From positions 497,501 to 561,500 of the forward strand of contig NZ_CP094971.1 of NCBI RefSeq assembly GCF_022869825.1: a DNA stretch of 64,000 bases, written 5' to 3'. This document shows, piece after piece, positions 17,409 to 24,987 of this stretch (its first letter is position 1; every line of letters begins with the position of its first letter). Made by a program: the position numbers and the translations under genes. Source of the DNA: Clostridium sp. BJN0001 (GTDB lineage: Bacteria; Bacillota; Clostridia; Clostridiales; Clostridiaceae). Below the pieces are notes generated by a model. It did not search any database and was not told where the DNA came from. It was given only the letters and a program-made list of their open reading frames with translations.

Positions 17409-18242
17409 ATGAAAATTGCTGTTACAGGTCTTGGGGTTGTAGGCGGATCGTTTGCAATGGCGTTAAAAGAGGCAGGGTTTTGTGATGTATACGGAATTGA
17501 TATAGATAAGGTAACTTTAAAAAAAGCAGAAGATTTAAAAATAATAAAAAAAGGATATCAAGATGGAAAAGATATCTTAAATTCATGTGATCTTGTAATA
17601 ATTGCTCTTTATCCTGAACTTATTGAAAAGTTTATAAAGGATAATAAAAATAATTTTAAAGAAGGAGCAGTTATAACTGATGCAACAGGAATAAAGAGAC
17701 CTTTTATTGATAATATAGTAAAACTTCTTCCCAAAAATATAGACTTTGTTTTTGGCCATCCAATGGCAGGAAGAGAAAAAAAAGGAATAGATTTTGCGAG
17801 TAGTAATGTATTTAAAGGGGCAAACTATATAATAACTCCTATAGAAATAAATAAATCTGAAAATATTGATAAAATAGAAAATTTAGCCTTTAAGCTTGGT
17901 TTTAAAAGTGTAAAAAAGATTACACCTAAGGAGCATGATGAACTTATAAGCTATACAAGTCAGCTCCCACATTCAATCGCAGTAGCGCTTATTAACAGCG
18001 ATAAAGAAGGAAGAGATACTGGGAAATTTATTGGAGATAGCTATAGAGACTTAACAAGAATAGCTAATATAAATGAAGACTTATGGTCAGAACTTTTTAT
18101 TGGAAATAAAGATAATCTTTTAAATTCAATTGATAATTTTGAAATCGAACTTAATAAACTAAAAGACGCTATTAAAAAAGATGATAAAGATGCTTTAAAG
18201 AAACTTTTTATAAAATCAACTAAAAGAAGAGAAAAATTATAA
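17409..18242 (+). CDS. tyrA: prephenate dehydrogenase
   Basis: The protein has 277 residues. It oxidises prephenate to 4-hydroxyphenylpyruvate with NAD, leading to tyrosine. It opens with a Rossmann loop VTGLGVVGGSFAMAL, followed by VYGIDID and the catalytic region FVFGHPMAGREKKGIDFA. YTSQLPHSIAVAL belongs to the helical dimerisation domain. There is no C-terminal ACT domain. It is the last gene of the operon; I see no clear terminator after it. Confidence 0.93.
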   Translation: MKIAVTGLGVVGGSFAMALKEAGFCDVYGIDIDKVTLKKAEDLKIIKKGYQDGKDILNSCDLVIIALYPELIEKFIKDNKNNFKEGAVITDATGIKRPFIDNIVKLLPKNIDFVFGHPMAGREKKGIDFASSNVFKGANYIITPIEINKSENIDKIENLAFKLGFKSVKKITPKEHDELISYTSQLPHSIAVALINSDKEGRDTGKFIGDSYRDLTRIANINEDLWSELFIGNKDNLLNSIDNFEIELNKLKDAIKKDDKDALKKLFIKSTKRREKL

Positions 18243-18327
18243 TATTGTTATGATATGTCATAAAATTGCCATAAAATGATTGTATATTTTATTGTGGAAT
18301 AGTAATATTTTAATGAAGGTGAAGATA

Positions 18328-19740
18328 ATGTCAAAAAATATTTCAAAAAAAATTATAGTTATTACATCGTGTATAGTAGTATTTGCAGTTTGTGCAGTAA
18401 CAGCACTGCGTTGCACTTTGCTTTATGAGAAGAATATAACGATTATTAACAATAAAATATATTCTAGTATGCTTCCGACAGATAGTTTTAGTAAATATTA
18501 TACTCCAGAGTTAAAATTTGAGGATACTAATGTTTCTAAAATTAATGATGTATCTATATCACTTTTTGGAGAAAAATTAAAACTTAAAAAAATACTTCTT
18601 AAATCGCAGAGGTACTATATTCCTTTAAATGTTATATGTAATAAACTTAAATATAATATGATAAAAGAAGATAGTTCAGTTCTTTTAAGTAAAGATGGAC
18701 AAGAAATAATATTAAATGATGATACATATAATGATGGTCTTACAACAAGACAGTTAAGAGGAAAGTTATTAACTCAAGGAAAGCATAAATTTATAGCTAT
18801 TTCAGATATTGAACAGATTTTTAATCTTTTTGCTGTATTTGATTTTGATAATAAGAGCATATCTCTTATACAAAATGTGCCTAAGCAGGATAACGATATT
18901 GAAAAGCAGACAAAGCTCAAATTTATGCCTGATCAGAAAGTTGCGCTTATAAGGCTTGAAGATTTTGGATGTGGAGATACAAACACATCATCAAAGAATC
19001 AGACAAAGACTAAGATAATGGTAAATTTTCTTTATAATAACAATATAAAATTCCATGTAGGCTGGGTTCCAAGATTTGTAGATCCTTCTGAAAATATAGA
19101 CAATGATCTGCTTACTATACAGAACATTACAAATGTAGGATTTATAGATGTACTTGACTATATTATAAATAAAGGTGGACAAATAGGAATTCATGGATAT
19201 ACTCACCAAGATGGAGATACAAAGAGTATATCAGGTGAAGAAATGTCGAAGGATATTAATAATACTAAAGAAGATGTTGAAAGAATACTTAAAAATTCTA
19301 TAAACACTGCATCAGCACTTAATATTCCATATACATTTTTTGAAAGCCCTCATTATAGTTCAACATATCTTCAAAAGAGTGTTGTAAATAAATTTTTCCA
19401 ATATTCATTTGAACCTTATGATTGGGAGCATAATCAAAATATTTATAAGACAGATACAAATAATTTATACGTTCCTGCACCTTTAGGACGTGTTAAAGAT
19501 GTTAATGATATGTCTGAGATCTTAGATGGATTTAAAGATGATGATCAAGATAAACTTCATGCACTTTACTATCATCCATCGATTGAGCTTGATTATATAG
19601 ATTATTCTCTTTCTAATAATAAGATGAATATAAAATATGATGAAAAGTCACCTTTAAAGAAGATAGTAAGAGCGATTGAAGATAATGGGTATACAACAAT
19701 TCACATAGATGAATTGAAAACAGAAGACGAGGAAGAATAG
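18328..19740 (+). CDS. membrane-anchored DUF2334/polysaccharide deacetylase-like protein
   Basis: The protein has about 470 residues. The ATG at 18328 (after GAAGGTGAAG) is preferred over an upstream TTG. An N-terminal membrane segment (KIIVITSCIVVFAVCAVTA) anchors it with the rest outside. Residues about 60-180 resemble a copper-amine-oxidase-N-like/stalk region. From ALIRLEDFGCGD onward comes a deacetylase-like barrel with HVGWVPRFVDP, GQIGIHGYTHQDGD and YYHPSIE. The His and Asp positions fit the NodB-related DUF2334 family, which is thought to act on cell envelope polysaccharide. Activity is not proven from sequence. Confidence 0.75.
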   Translation: MSKNISKKIIVITSCIVVFAVCAVTALRCTLLYEKNITIINNKIYSSMLPTDSFSKYYTPELKFEDTNVSKINDVSISLFGEKLKLKKILLKSQRYYIPLNVICNKLKYNMIKEDSSVLLSKDGQEIILNDDTYNDGLTTRQLRGKLLTQGKHKFIAISDIEQIFNLFAVFDFDNKSISLIQNVPKQDNDIEKQTKLKFMPDQKVALIRLEDFGCGDTNTSSKNQTKTKIMVNFLYNNNIKFHVGWVPRFVDPSENIDNDLLTIQNITNVGFIDVLDYIINKGGQIGIHGYTHQDGDTKSISGEEMSKDINNTKEDVERILKNSINTASALNIPYTFFESPHYSSTYLQKSVVNKFFQYSFEPYDWEHNQNIYKTDTNNLYVPAPLGRVKDVNDMSEILDGFKDDDQDKLHALYYHPSIELDYIDYSLSNNKMNIKYDEKSPLKKIVRAIEDNGYTTIHIDELKTEDEEE

Positions 19741-19816
19741 GACAAGATTGGTTTTTATTTGCGAGTATCTTTTTATTTTGCAGAGGGAAACTAAAAAGTG
19801 AAGGGAGTGTTTGTTT

Positions 19817-19957
19817 ATGAAAAAAGGAAGACCATGTATAAACAATCCAATGCAGAAAGGCAAAAGAAGGCAGAAACTTCACGAGATGCAAAATAATGTT
19901 GGAGATAAAAATGTGAAGTCCCATTTTCAAAATTTTAATGGAGAAGACATGGACTAA
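19817..19957 (+). CDS. small basic protein, 46 residues
   Basis: This short frame has a good start: ATG at 19817 with AAGGGAGTG upstream. It encodes MKKGRPCINNPMQKGKRR and then a polar tail ending NGEDMD. It is Lys/Arg-rich at the N terminus and acidic at the end. I do not recognise it. Its stop codon runs straight into the tandem GGACAAA units of the next repeat. It could be real or a chance frame. Confidence 0.35.
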   Translation: MKKGRPCINNPMQKGKRRQKLHEMQNNVGDKNVKSHFQNFNGEDMD

Positions 19958-20075
19958 AGGACAAAGGACAAAGGACAAATGACAAATCAGGATGTTTCTG
20001 CTCAAAATCGCAGAAACGTAGAATTTATTGAGCTTTCGCTTCAGGCGGAAGCTTTATTTTTTGCGAAAACCTTAA
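19958..20075. repeat. palindrome-rich interspersed repeat, copy C (truncated)
   Basis: It has the same order as copy A: tandem GGACAAA/TGACAAA units, TTTCTGCTC with its partner GCAGAAAC, then GCTTTCGC with a GCGGAAGC partner and TTTTTTGCG. It then breaks off and copy B follows. The right half of the element is missing. Confidence 0.75.
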
Positions 20076-20078
20076 TCC

Positions 20079-20250
20079 AAAGGACAAAGCACAAATGACA
20101 AATGACAAATTAGGAAGTTTCTGCTCAGTCGCAGAAACTAAAATATATGAGCTTTCGCTTCAGGCGAAACCTTCGAGTATTTTGCGAGAATCGCAAAATA
20201 CAATAAATTGAAATTCCGTAGGAATTGCCACCTACTTTGTCATTTGTCCT
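20079..20250. repeat. palindrome-rich interspersed repeat, copy B
   Basis: A full-length copy beginning AAAGGACAAAGCAC and ending TTTGTCATTTGTCCT. It has internal stems TTTCTGC/GCAGAAA, GCTTTCGC/GCGAAA, TTTTGCGA/TCGCAAAA and GAAATTCC/GGAATT. The ends ACAAATGACAAA and TTTGTCATTTGT are exact complements. Confidence 0.8.
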
Positions 20251-20255
20251 CGTAT

Positions 20256-20301
20256 AATAGGTTTGTAATAAGAAATTTTCTTATTATAAACCTATTTTTA
20301 T
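20256..20301 (+). terminator. long hairpin at the left edge of the IS110 region
   Basis: AATAGGTTTGTAATAAGAAA pairs with TTTCTTATTATAAACCTATT with one mismatch and is followed by T-rich sequence. It may be a terminator, or it may shield the element from outside transcription. Confidence 0.55.
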
Positions 20302-20408
20302 TATATAGAATAAAGAAAGTGTCTTTTTTCCTATGGGAGTTCTCCCGATATTTTGTTACTCATTCTTATCTGCTTTCTAAATCTATATTTCAAAAAAATA
20401 TTTATAAA

Positions 20409-20637
20409 GAATTATCCTAATGTTAAAATATCCGTAATGGAAATTAACAAAGGTTACAGCCGCATTTGTCCTGCAAAACATTATGTTATTGCCTTTAAAG
20501 CTTGCTGCCTAATCAGAATATCAAATTCTGCTTACACAAATGTTGCATCTCCTACCGTAGCCGCCAGCAAGGTATTTCGGTTTGGATGAATGCTGATTAC
20601 GCGAGGGTTCAGTTAATATTCTGAATTAGGATAATTC
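20409..20637 (+). ncRNA. candidate bridge RNA of the IS110 element
   Basis: The 5' non-coding end holds GAATTATCCTAA (20409-20420) and its exact complement TTAGGATAATTC (20626-20637), closing a domain of about 229 bases. An internal CCTAATCAGAATAT can compete for the same 3' strand. IS110 elements are known to encode a bridge RNA in such ends, with one loop matching the donor and one the target. CCGCCAG at 20561-20567 recurs in the right end at 21986-21992 and could be part of a donor guide. The RNA call is inference from position and pairing. Confidence 0.5.
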
Positions 20638-20677
20638 CTTTTTAACTTCCTTATTATATTTGAAAGGTGGTGATTTT

Positions 20678-21955
20678 ATGAAGAATATAAATTACTTATC
20701 AACGCTATTTGTAGGAATTGATATAAGTTCACGAGAAAATGTTGTTTCTGCTTTAAATTTCAATCAAGATTTTTTAATTAAAATGAAAGCGGTCGCGAAT
20801 ACGCAGACCGGTGCAAAGCAGCTTGAAACTATGCTTGTTGATGTATTAAAAAATAATATTTATAGATCTGTAATAATTGGATTAGAATCTACTTCGTTTT
20901 ACGGAGTTCACATCGCTAATTTTTTATCAACAAGTGAAATATTAATGCCATATAAACCATATGTTTATTGTTTAAATCCAAAGGAGATTGCTAACTACAA
21001 AAAATCATTTAATGACCTCAATAAAAATGATGGTATAGATTCATTTGTAATTGCTGATTTTGCAAGGGTTGGGAGAATACATATCGAACCATGGCATGGC
21101 TCTCAATATCTTGCTTTGCAAAGACTTACAAGACATAGGCTTCATATAGCAAATTCCTTAACAAGAGAAAAAACCTATATGCTTTCAAATGTATTTCTCA
21201 AATTTAGTGAATTTGCTTTATTAGATGATGAAAAGCATCCTTTTTCAGACAAATTTGGAGCAACTGCATCATCAATATTAACAGAATTTTTGTCTACTGA
21301 AGATATCGCAAATACTCCCATGGAGGAGCTTGTGAATTTCGTAAATAAAAAAAGCCGAAAACAAATTTCTAATCCTGAACTTACTGTTGAAATTCTGCAG
21401 CAAGCGGCGCGAAACTCGTATCGGCTTGATAAATGTTTATATGAACCCCTTACAACTTCTATTGCCTGTTCTTTTAACTGTATTCAGGCATTTCAAAATC
21501 AACTAAAAACTATTAACAGAGCTATCGAAAAAACTGTAAAGGGTTTAAATGCTAACGAATATCAAATCTTGATGTCAATCCCTGGATTTGGTCCTGTATA
21601 CTCTAGTGGTATAATCGCCGAACTAGGTAGCATAAAAAACTTTCCTAACAATGATACCGTTGCAAAATATGCCGGTATCGTATGGAAGGAAAATCAATCC
21701 GGTAGTTTTAAAGCTGAAAAAACACCTATGAGCAAAGCTGGTAACAGATATTTGCGTTATTATCTTATAGAAGCTACTACAAGTGTCATAAGACACATTC
21801 CGGAATATGAAAAATTCTATAAAAAGAAATACGCTGAAGTTACTACTCATCAACATAAACGAGCACTTGCGTTAACATCTCGTAAATTAATTCGTTTGAT
21901 TTTTGGATTGCTGGCTAAAAATCAACTCTATTCTGCAGATAGTGTAGATAGATAA
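20678..21955 (+). CDS. IS110-family DEDD transposase
   Basis: The protein has 425 residues from the ATG at 20678 (AAGGTGGTG upstream). The N-terminal RuvC-like domain shows FVGIDISSRENV (first Asp), VIIGLESTSFYG (Glu), and DSFVIADFARVGR (Asp). A helical middle part follows. The C-terminal Transposase_20 domain shows LMSIPGFGPVYSSGIIAELG, KYAGIVWKENQSG and SKAGNRYLRYYLIEA. It is intact and full length, so the element could still move, guided by its RNA. Confidence 0.92.
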   Translation: MKNINYLSTLFVGIDISSRENVVSALNFNQDFLIKMKAVANTQTGAKQLETMLVDVLKNNIYRSVIIGLESTSFYGVHIANFLSTSEILMPYKPYVYCLNPKEIANYKKSFNDLNKNDGIDSFVIADFARVGRIHIEPWHGSQYLALQRLTRHRLHIANSLTREKTYMLSNVFLKFSEFALLDDEKHPFSDKFGATASSILTEFLSTEDIANTPMEELVNFVNKKSRKQISNPELTVEILQQAARNSYRLDKCLYEPLTTSIACSFNCIQAFQNQLKTINRAIEKTVKGLNANEYQILMSIPGFGPVYSSGIIAELGSIKNFPNNDTVAKYAGIVWKENQSGSFKAEKTPMSKAGNRYLRYYLIEATTSVIRHIPEYEKFYKKKYAEVTTHQHKRALALTSRKLIRLIFGLLAKNQLYSADSVDR

Positions 21956-22081
21956 CTTAATACATAATTTGGCGAACATACATTCCCGCCAGACTGTATG
22001 TCTATTAGTGTTGACTTTTTTTATAAAAATTATTCAAAATTATTTTCATTTTTCTCTTGACCTATTACCAAATTGCTTTAA

Positions 22082-22108
22082 CAATTTGTCCTTTGCATGT
22101 CCTTTGTA
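22082..22108. repeat. remnant of the interspersed repeat
   Basis: CAATTTGTCCTTTGCATGTCCTTTGT resembles the right end of the repeat copies, but nothing else of the element is left. It lies between the IS110 gene and sufC. Confidence 0.45.
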
Positions 22109-22177
22109 TTTAGTATTTGATTTAAACAAAGTATTAGTATAAAATATATACATGACGTATGCAATACAATCTAATAC

Positions 22178-22224
22178 AGGAAGGAGATAGTCGTTTAAAA
22201 CTAAGTTTAAACGGCGATAAGATG
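22178..22224 (+). promoter_or_regulatory. hairpin between a strong Shine-Dalgarno and the sufC start
   Basis: AGGAAGGAGATAG lies about 35 bases before the GTG start, too far for normal use. Between them CGTTTAAA and TTTAAACG form a perfect 8-bp stem with loop ACTAAG. Folding would bring the ribosome site nearer to the start. Confidence 0.4.
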
Positions 22225-22955
22225 TGCTTGAATTAAAAGATATTTGCTTCAAAGTAGACGATGAAAATAGAGATATATTAAAAAATATAAATCTTAAAAT
22301 TGACAATTCAAAGTTTATAGTTATTACAGGACCTAATGGGGGAGGTAAGTCTACTCTTGCAAAGATAATATGTGGAATAAAAAAGCCAACCTCAGGAAAA
22401 ATAATATTAAATGGTGAAGATATAACTGACCTTGATATAACAGAAAGAGCGAAAAAGGGAATAAGTTTTGCTTTTCAGCAGCCTGTAAGATTTAAAGGAA
22501 TTACGGTTGAAGATCTTTTAAATATAGCATCAGGAAATACTAAAAGCAGAAATCTTTTGAAAAAAGATGTCTGTACATATCTTCGTGATGTAGGTCTTTG
22601 TCCAAAAGATTATTTAAGAAGAGAAGTCAACTCAAGTTTATCAGGGGGAGAGCTTAAGAGAATAGAAATAGCAACTATTCTTGCAAGAAATACAAAGCTT
22701 TCAATTTTTGATGAGCCTGAAGCTGGAATTGATATATGGAGTTTCAAGAATATGATTGAAGTATTCGAGAAAATGAGAAAAGAAAGTGACGGTTCAATTA
22801 TGATAATTTCTCATCAGGAAAGAATTTTAAACATTGCAGATGAGATAATTCTTATAGAAAACGGCCAGATAAAAGTTCATGGTGACAAGGATAAGATACT
22901 TCCAAAACTTTTATCAGCAGCAGATAGTGTTAAATGTTACAAAGGAGAGAAGTAA
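22224..22955 (+). CDS. sufC: Fe-S cluster assembly ATPase SufC
   Basis: The protein has 243 residues, a soluble ABC-type ATPase. It has Walker A GPNGGGKST, Q-loop FAFQQPVRFKG, signature LSGGELKRIEIA and Walker B LSIFDEPEAGID. Suf-type SufC proteins carry just such a GGGKST loop. It starts with GTG at 22224; the ATG at 22222 is out of frame. It pairs with the SufB-like protein encoded 2 bases downstream to form an Fe-S scaffold. No SufS, SufU, SufD or SufE gene is nearby. Confidence 0.9.
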   Translation: MLELKDICFKVDDENRDILKNINLKIDNSKFIVITGPNGGGKSTLAKIICGIKKPTSGKIILNGEDITDLDITERAKKGISFAFQQPVRFKGITVEDLLNIASGNTKSRNLLKKDVCTYLRDVGLCPKDYLRREVNSSLSGGELKRIEIATILARNTKLSIFDEPEAGIDIWSFKNMIEVFEKMRKESDGSIMIISHQERILNIADEIILIENGQIKVHGDKDKILPKLLSAADSVKCYKGEK

Positions 22956-22957
22956 CG

Positions 22958-23875
22958 ATGGATGATATAGAGAAAAATTTATTAGAGGAGATTTCAGATC
23001 TTCATAAGATTCCAGAAGGTGCTTATAATATAAGAGTAAATGGCCAGCCTCTTATGAGAAATTCAACATCTGATATAGAGATAGTGCCTAAAAAAGATGA
23101 GCCAGGAATAGATATTTATATAAAGCCTGGTACTAAAAACAAAAGTGTGCATATACCTGTAATTCTTACTAAAACAGGTATGAATGACCTTGTTTATAAT
23201 GATTTTCATGTAGGAGAAGATGCTGATGTAACAATTGTTGCAGGATGTGGAATTCATAACTGCGGAAATCAAGATTCAGAGCATGATGGAATACATACTT
23301 TTTATATAGAAAAGAATGCAAAAGTAAAGTATATAGAAAAACATTATGGCGAAGGCGATGGAAAAGGAGAAAAAATATTAAATCCTAAAACTATCGTGCA
23401 TATAAAAGATGGCGGATATATGGAGATGGACACATCTCAGATAAAAGGTGTCGATTCAACAAAGAGAGACACAGAAGGAACACTTGCTGATAATGCTACA
23501 TTAGTAGTAAAAGAGAAGATATTTACTCATGGAAGTCAATTTGCACAGACAAGTTTTAAAGTTGATTTAAATGGTGTAAACTCAAGTACAAATGTAATTT
23601 CAAGATCAGTTGCAAAGGATGATTCAAGACAGAGATTTTCAGCTGATATAAATGGAAATTCAAAATGTATGGGCCATTCAGAGTGTGATGCAATAATAAT
23701 GGATAATGGAAGAGTTGAAGCTATTCCAACTATTTCTGCAAACAATGTAGAAGCAAACCTTATCCATGAAGCTGCTATAGGAAAGATTGCAGGAGAACAG
23801 CTTATAAAGTTAATGACACTTGGTCTTACAGAAAAAGAAGCAGAATCTCAGATAGTAAATGGATTCCTTAAATAG
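22958..23875 (+). CDS. SufB/SufD-like scaffold (minimal two-gene SufBC type)
   Basis: The protein has 305 residues, much shorter than classical SufB (about 465). The beta-helix core is visible: IFTHGSQFAQTSFKVDLNG, SRSVAKDDSRQRFSADINGN, GHSECDAIIMDNGRVEAIP and LIHEAAIGKIAGEQLIKLM. The last segments hold the conserved Cys, Glu and His region. The start at 22958 (AAAGGAGAG upstream) replaces a longer in-frame start inside sufC. Such short SufB with SufC alone matches the minimal Suf system proposed as ancestral in anaerobes. The cysteine desulfurase must be elsewhere. Confidence 0.85.
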   Translation: MDDIEKNLLEEISDLHKIPEGAYNIRVNGQPLMRNSTSDIEIVPKKDEPGIDIYIKPGTKNKSVHIPVILTKTGMNDLVYNDFHVGEDADVTIVAGCGIHNCGNQDSEHDGIHTFYIEKNAKVKYIEKHYGEGDGKGEKILNPKTIVHIKDGGYMEMDTSQIKGVDSTKRDTEGTLADNATLVVKEKIFTHGSQFAQTSFKVDLNGVNSSTNVISRSVAKDDSRQRFSADINGNSKCMGHSECDAIIMDNGRVEAIPTISANNVEANLIHEAAIGKIAGEQLIKLMTLGLTEKEAESQIVNGFLK

Positions 23876-23887
23876 ATAGTATACTTA

Positions 23888-23935
23888 AAGGCTACTTATA
23901 ATAGATTAATAATTTATTATAAGTAGCCTTCTTTA
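23888..23935. terminator. bidirectional terminator between suf and the RpiR gene
   Basis: AAGGCTACTTATAATA and its exact complement TATTATAAGTAGCCTT form a 16-bp stem between converging genes. It is followed by a T-rich stretch on the plus strand and a short A/T-rich one on the minus strand. Confidence 0.85.
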
Positions 23936-23944
23936 TATCTGATT

Positions 23945-24694
23945 TTATAAAGTATCATTTAAAAACAGTTCAACATATTTAAAAAATATGTAATCACATA
24001 GTATTAAAAGCTGTGCTCTTGATTTTATTTCTATATTATGATTCAAAAAAGAGCTTGATATTATGTATAGTGATATGTCACTTAATTTTGATAGAGTGTT
24101 ATTTCCTATGTCTGTTATGCAGATGATTTTTATATTTTTGCTTTTGGCTACATTTATTGCAGATAGTATCTGCTCTCTTTCACCAGATGATGATATTGCA
24201 ATTATTAAATCAGAAGAATTCGCATTACTGCTGCACATATACATAGAAGAACTATCACTATATGAGAAGAAATGCTTATTTATACTTTGAAATTTTTGGC
24301 ATAAGTCAGTAGATATTAATGAATTGTTTCCGAGTGAAAATATATGTATTCTGTTTTTTTCATGTATTAGTTTTGCTACCTTTTCAATAGTAGTTTGATT
24401 AATTATATCTATACTCTTTCTTATGTCATTTAAATATATATCTGAACTGTACTCATTTTTTTCACAATCATTTTTTAGTTTGAAATTGAGTGCAACTTTG
24501 AATTCTGAAAATCCGCTGAAATTTAACTTCTTGCAAAATCGTTCAATACTAGCAGGTGATGACTTGAGTTTTGTTGCTAAGTCTATAATTTTTATAGAAG
24601 ATATTTCACTGCTGTGCTTTATACAGTAGTTTAAAATCTCAAGTTCCTTCTTATTTAGGTTGCTGCAATTTAGCGTAAAATTAGATAAACTCAT
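23945..24694 (-). CDS. RpiR-family transcriptional regulator (SIS domain)
   Basis: The protein has 249 residues. An N-terminal HTH (KIIDLATKLKSSPASIERFCKKLNFSGFSEFK, described here in two parts at about residues 38-70) precedes a SIS sugar-phosphate-binding domain with HIFSLGNNSLISTDLCQKF and IAISSSGEREQILSAINVAK. RpiR proteins sense phosphosugars. This gene is divergent from the PTS operon, so control of that operon is likely. It is unusually diverged in the SIS part compared with the second RpiR gene at 27051. Confidence 0.85.
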   Translation of the reverse strand: MSLSNFTLNCSNLNKKELEILNYCIKHSSEISSIKIIDLATKLKSSPASIERFCKKLNFSGFSEFKVALNFKLKNDCEKNEYSSDIYLNDIRKSIDIINQTTIEKVAKLIHEKNRIHIFSLGNNSLISTDLCQKFQSINKHFFSYSDSSSMYMCSSNANSSDLIIAISSSGEREQILSAINVAKSKNIKIICITDIGNNTLSKLSDISLYIISSSFLNHNIEIKSRAQLLILCDYIFFKYVELFLNDTL

Positions 24695-24729
24695 AGTTTA
24701 ACATACCTTTCTTAATTTGATAAAAAAAT

Positions 24730-24744
24730 TTTCATAAAATGAAA
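24730..24744. promoter_or_regulatory. candidate RpiR operator
   Basis: TTTCAT-AAA-ATGAAA is an inverted repeat in the divergent region between the RpiR gene and the PTS operon. A related TTCATA-A-TATGAA lies at 27806-27818 before the glucosidase gene. The shared half-site suggests one regulator for both. Confidence 0.4.
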
Positions 24745-24757
24745 AAAATTCAATAGA

Positions 24758-24771
24758 GTAAACCGCTTTCT
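24758..24771. promoter_or_regulatory. weak cre-like site (CcpA)
   Basis: GTAAACCGCTTTCT matches the core and right half of a catabolite-responsive element but deviates at the outer left positions. It lies upstream of the PTS operon, where cre sites are common. A TATAAT about 40 bases further (near 24813) is a likely -10. Confidence 0.3.
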
Positions 24772-24987
24772 AACTCGTCTTAAAACCTTTTCAGAAAGCA
24801 TTCTTATGATATAATTATATTTGTTAACAGGAATATTTACAATATTCAATATATATGGCCATTAGATAAAAGAATAGTCTAACAGTCCTTATTTAGGAAA
24901 ATATTTATTTTTGACCTTAAAGTAAATGTTTGTAAGAAAGCATATATTTACATATTAGTTAGCAAAAACACTTAAGGAGGGAATTTT

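Larger units (their letters stand above)
20300..22030 (+). mobile_element. IS110-family insertion sequence (ends approximate)
   Basis: The element comprises a long structured 5' non-coding region, one DEDD-type transposase gene and a short 3' end. IS110 elements lack terminal inverted repeats, so the borders cannot be fixed by eye. A short hairpin ACATACA/TGTATGT (21977-22001) follows the gene. Repeat copy B lies directly on the left and a repeat remnant near 22082 on the right, so the element may have entered a repeat-rich spot. Confidence 0.75.

Noticed and set aside
20353..20589. 78-residue frame in the IS110 left end
   Set aside because: There is no ribosome site and the closing stem crosses it; the region fits an RNA better.
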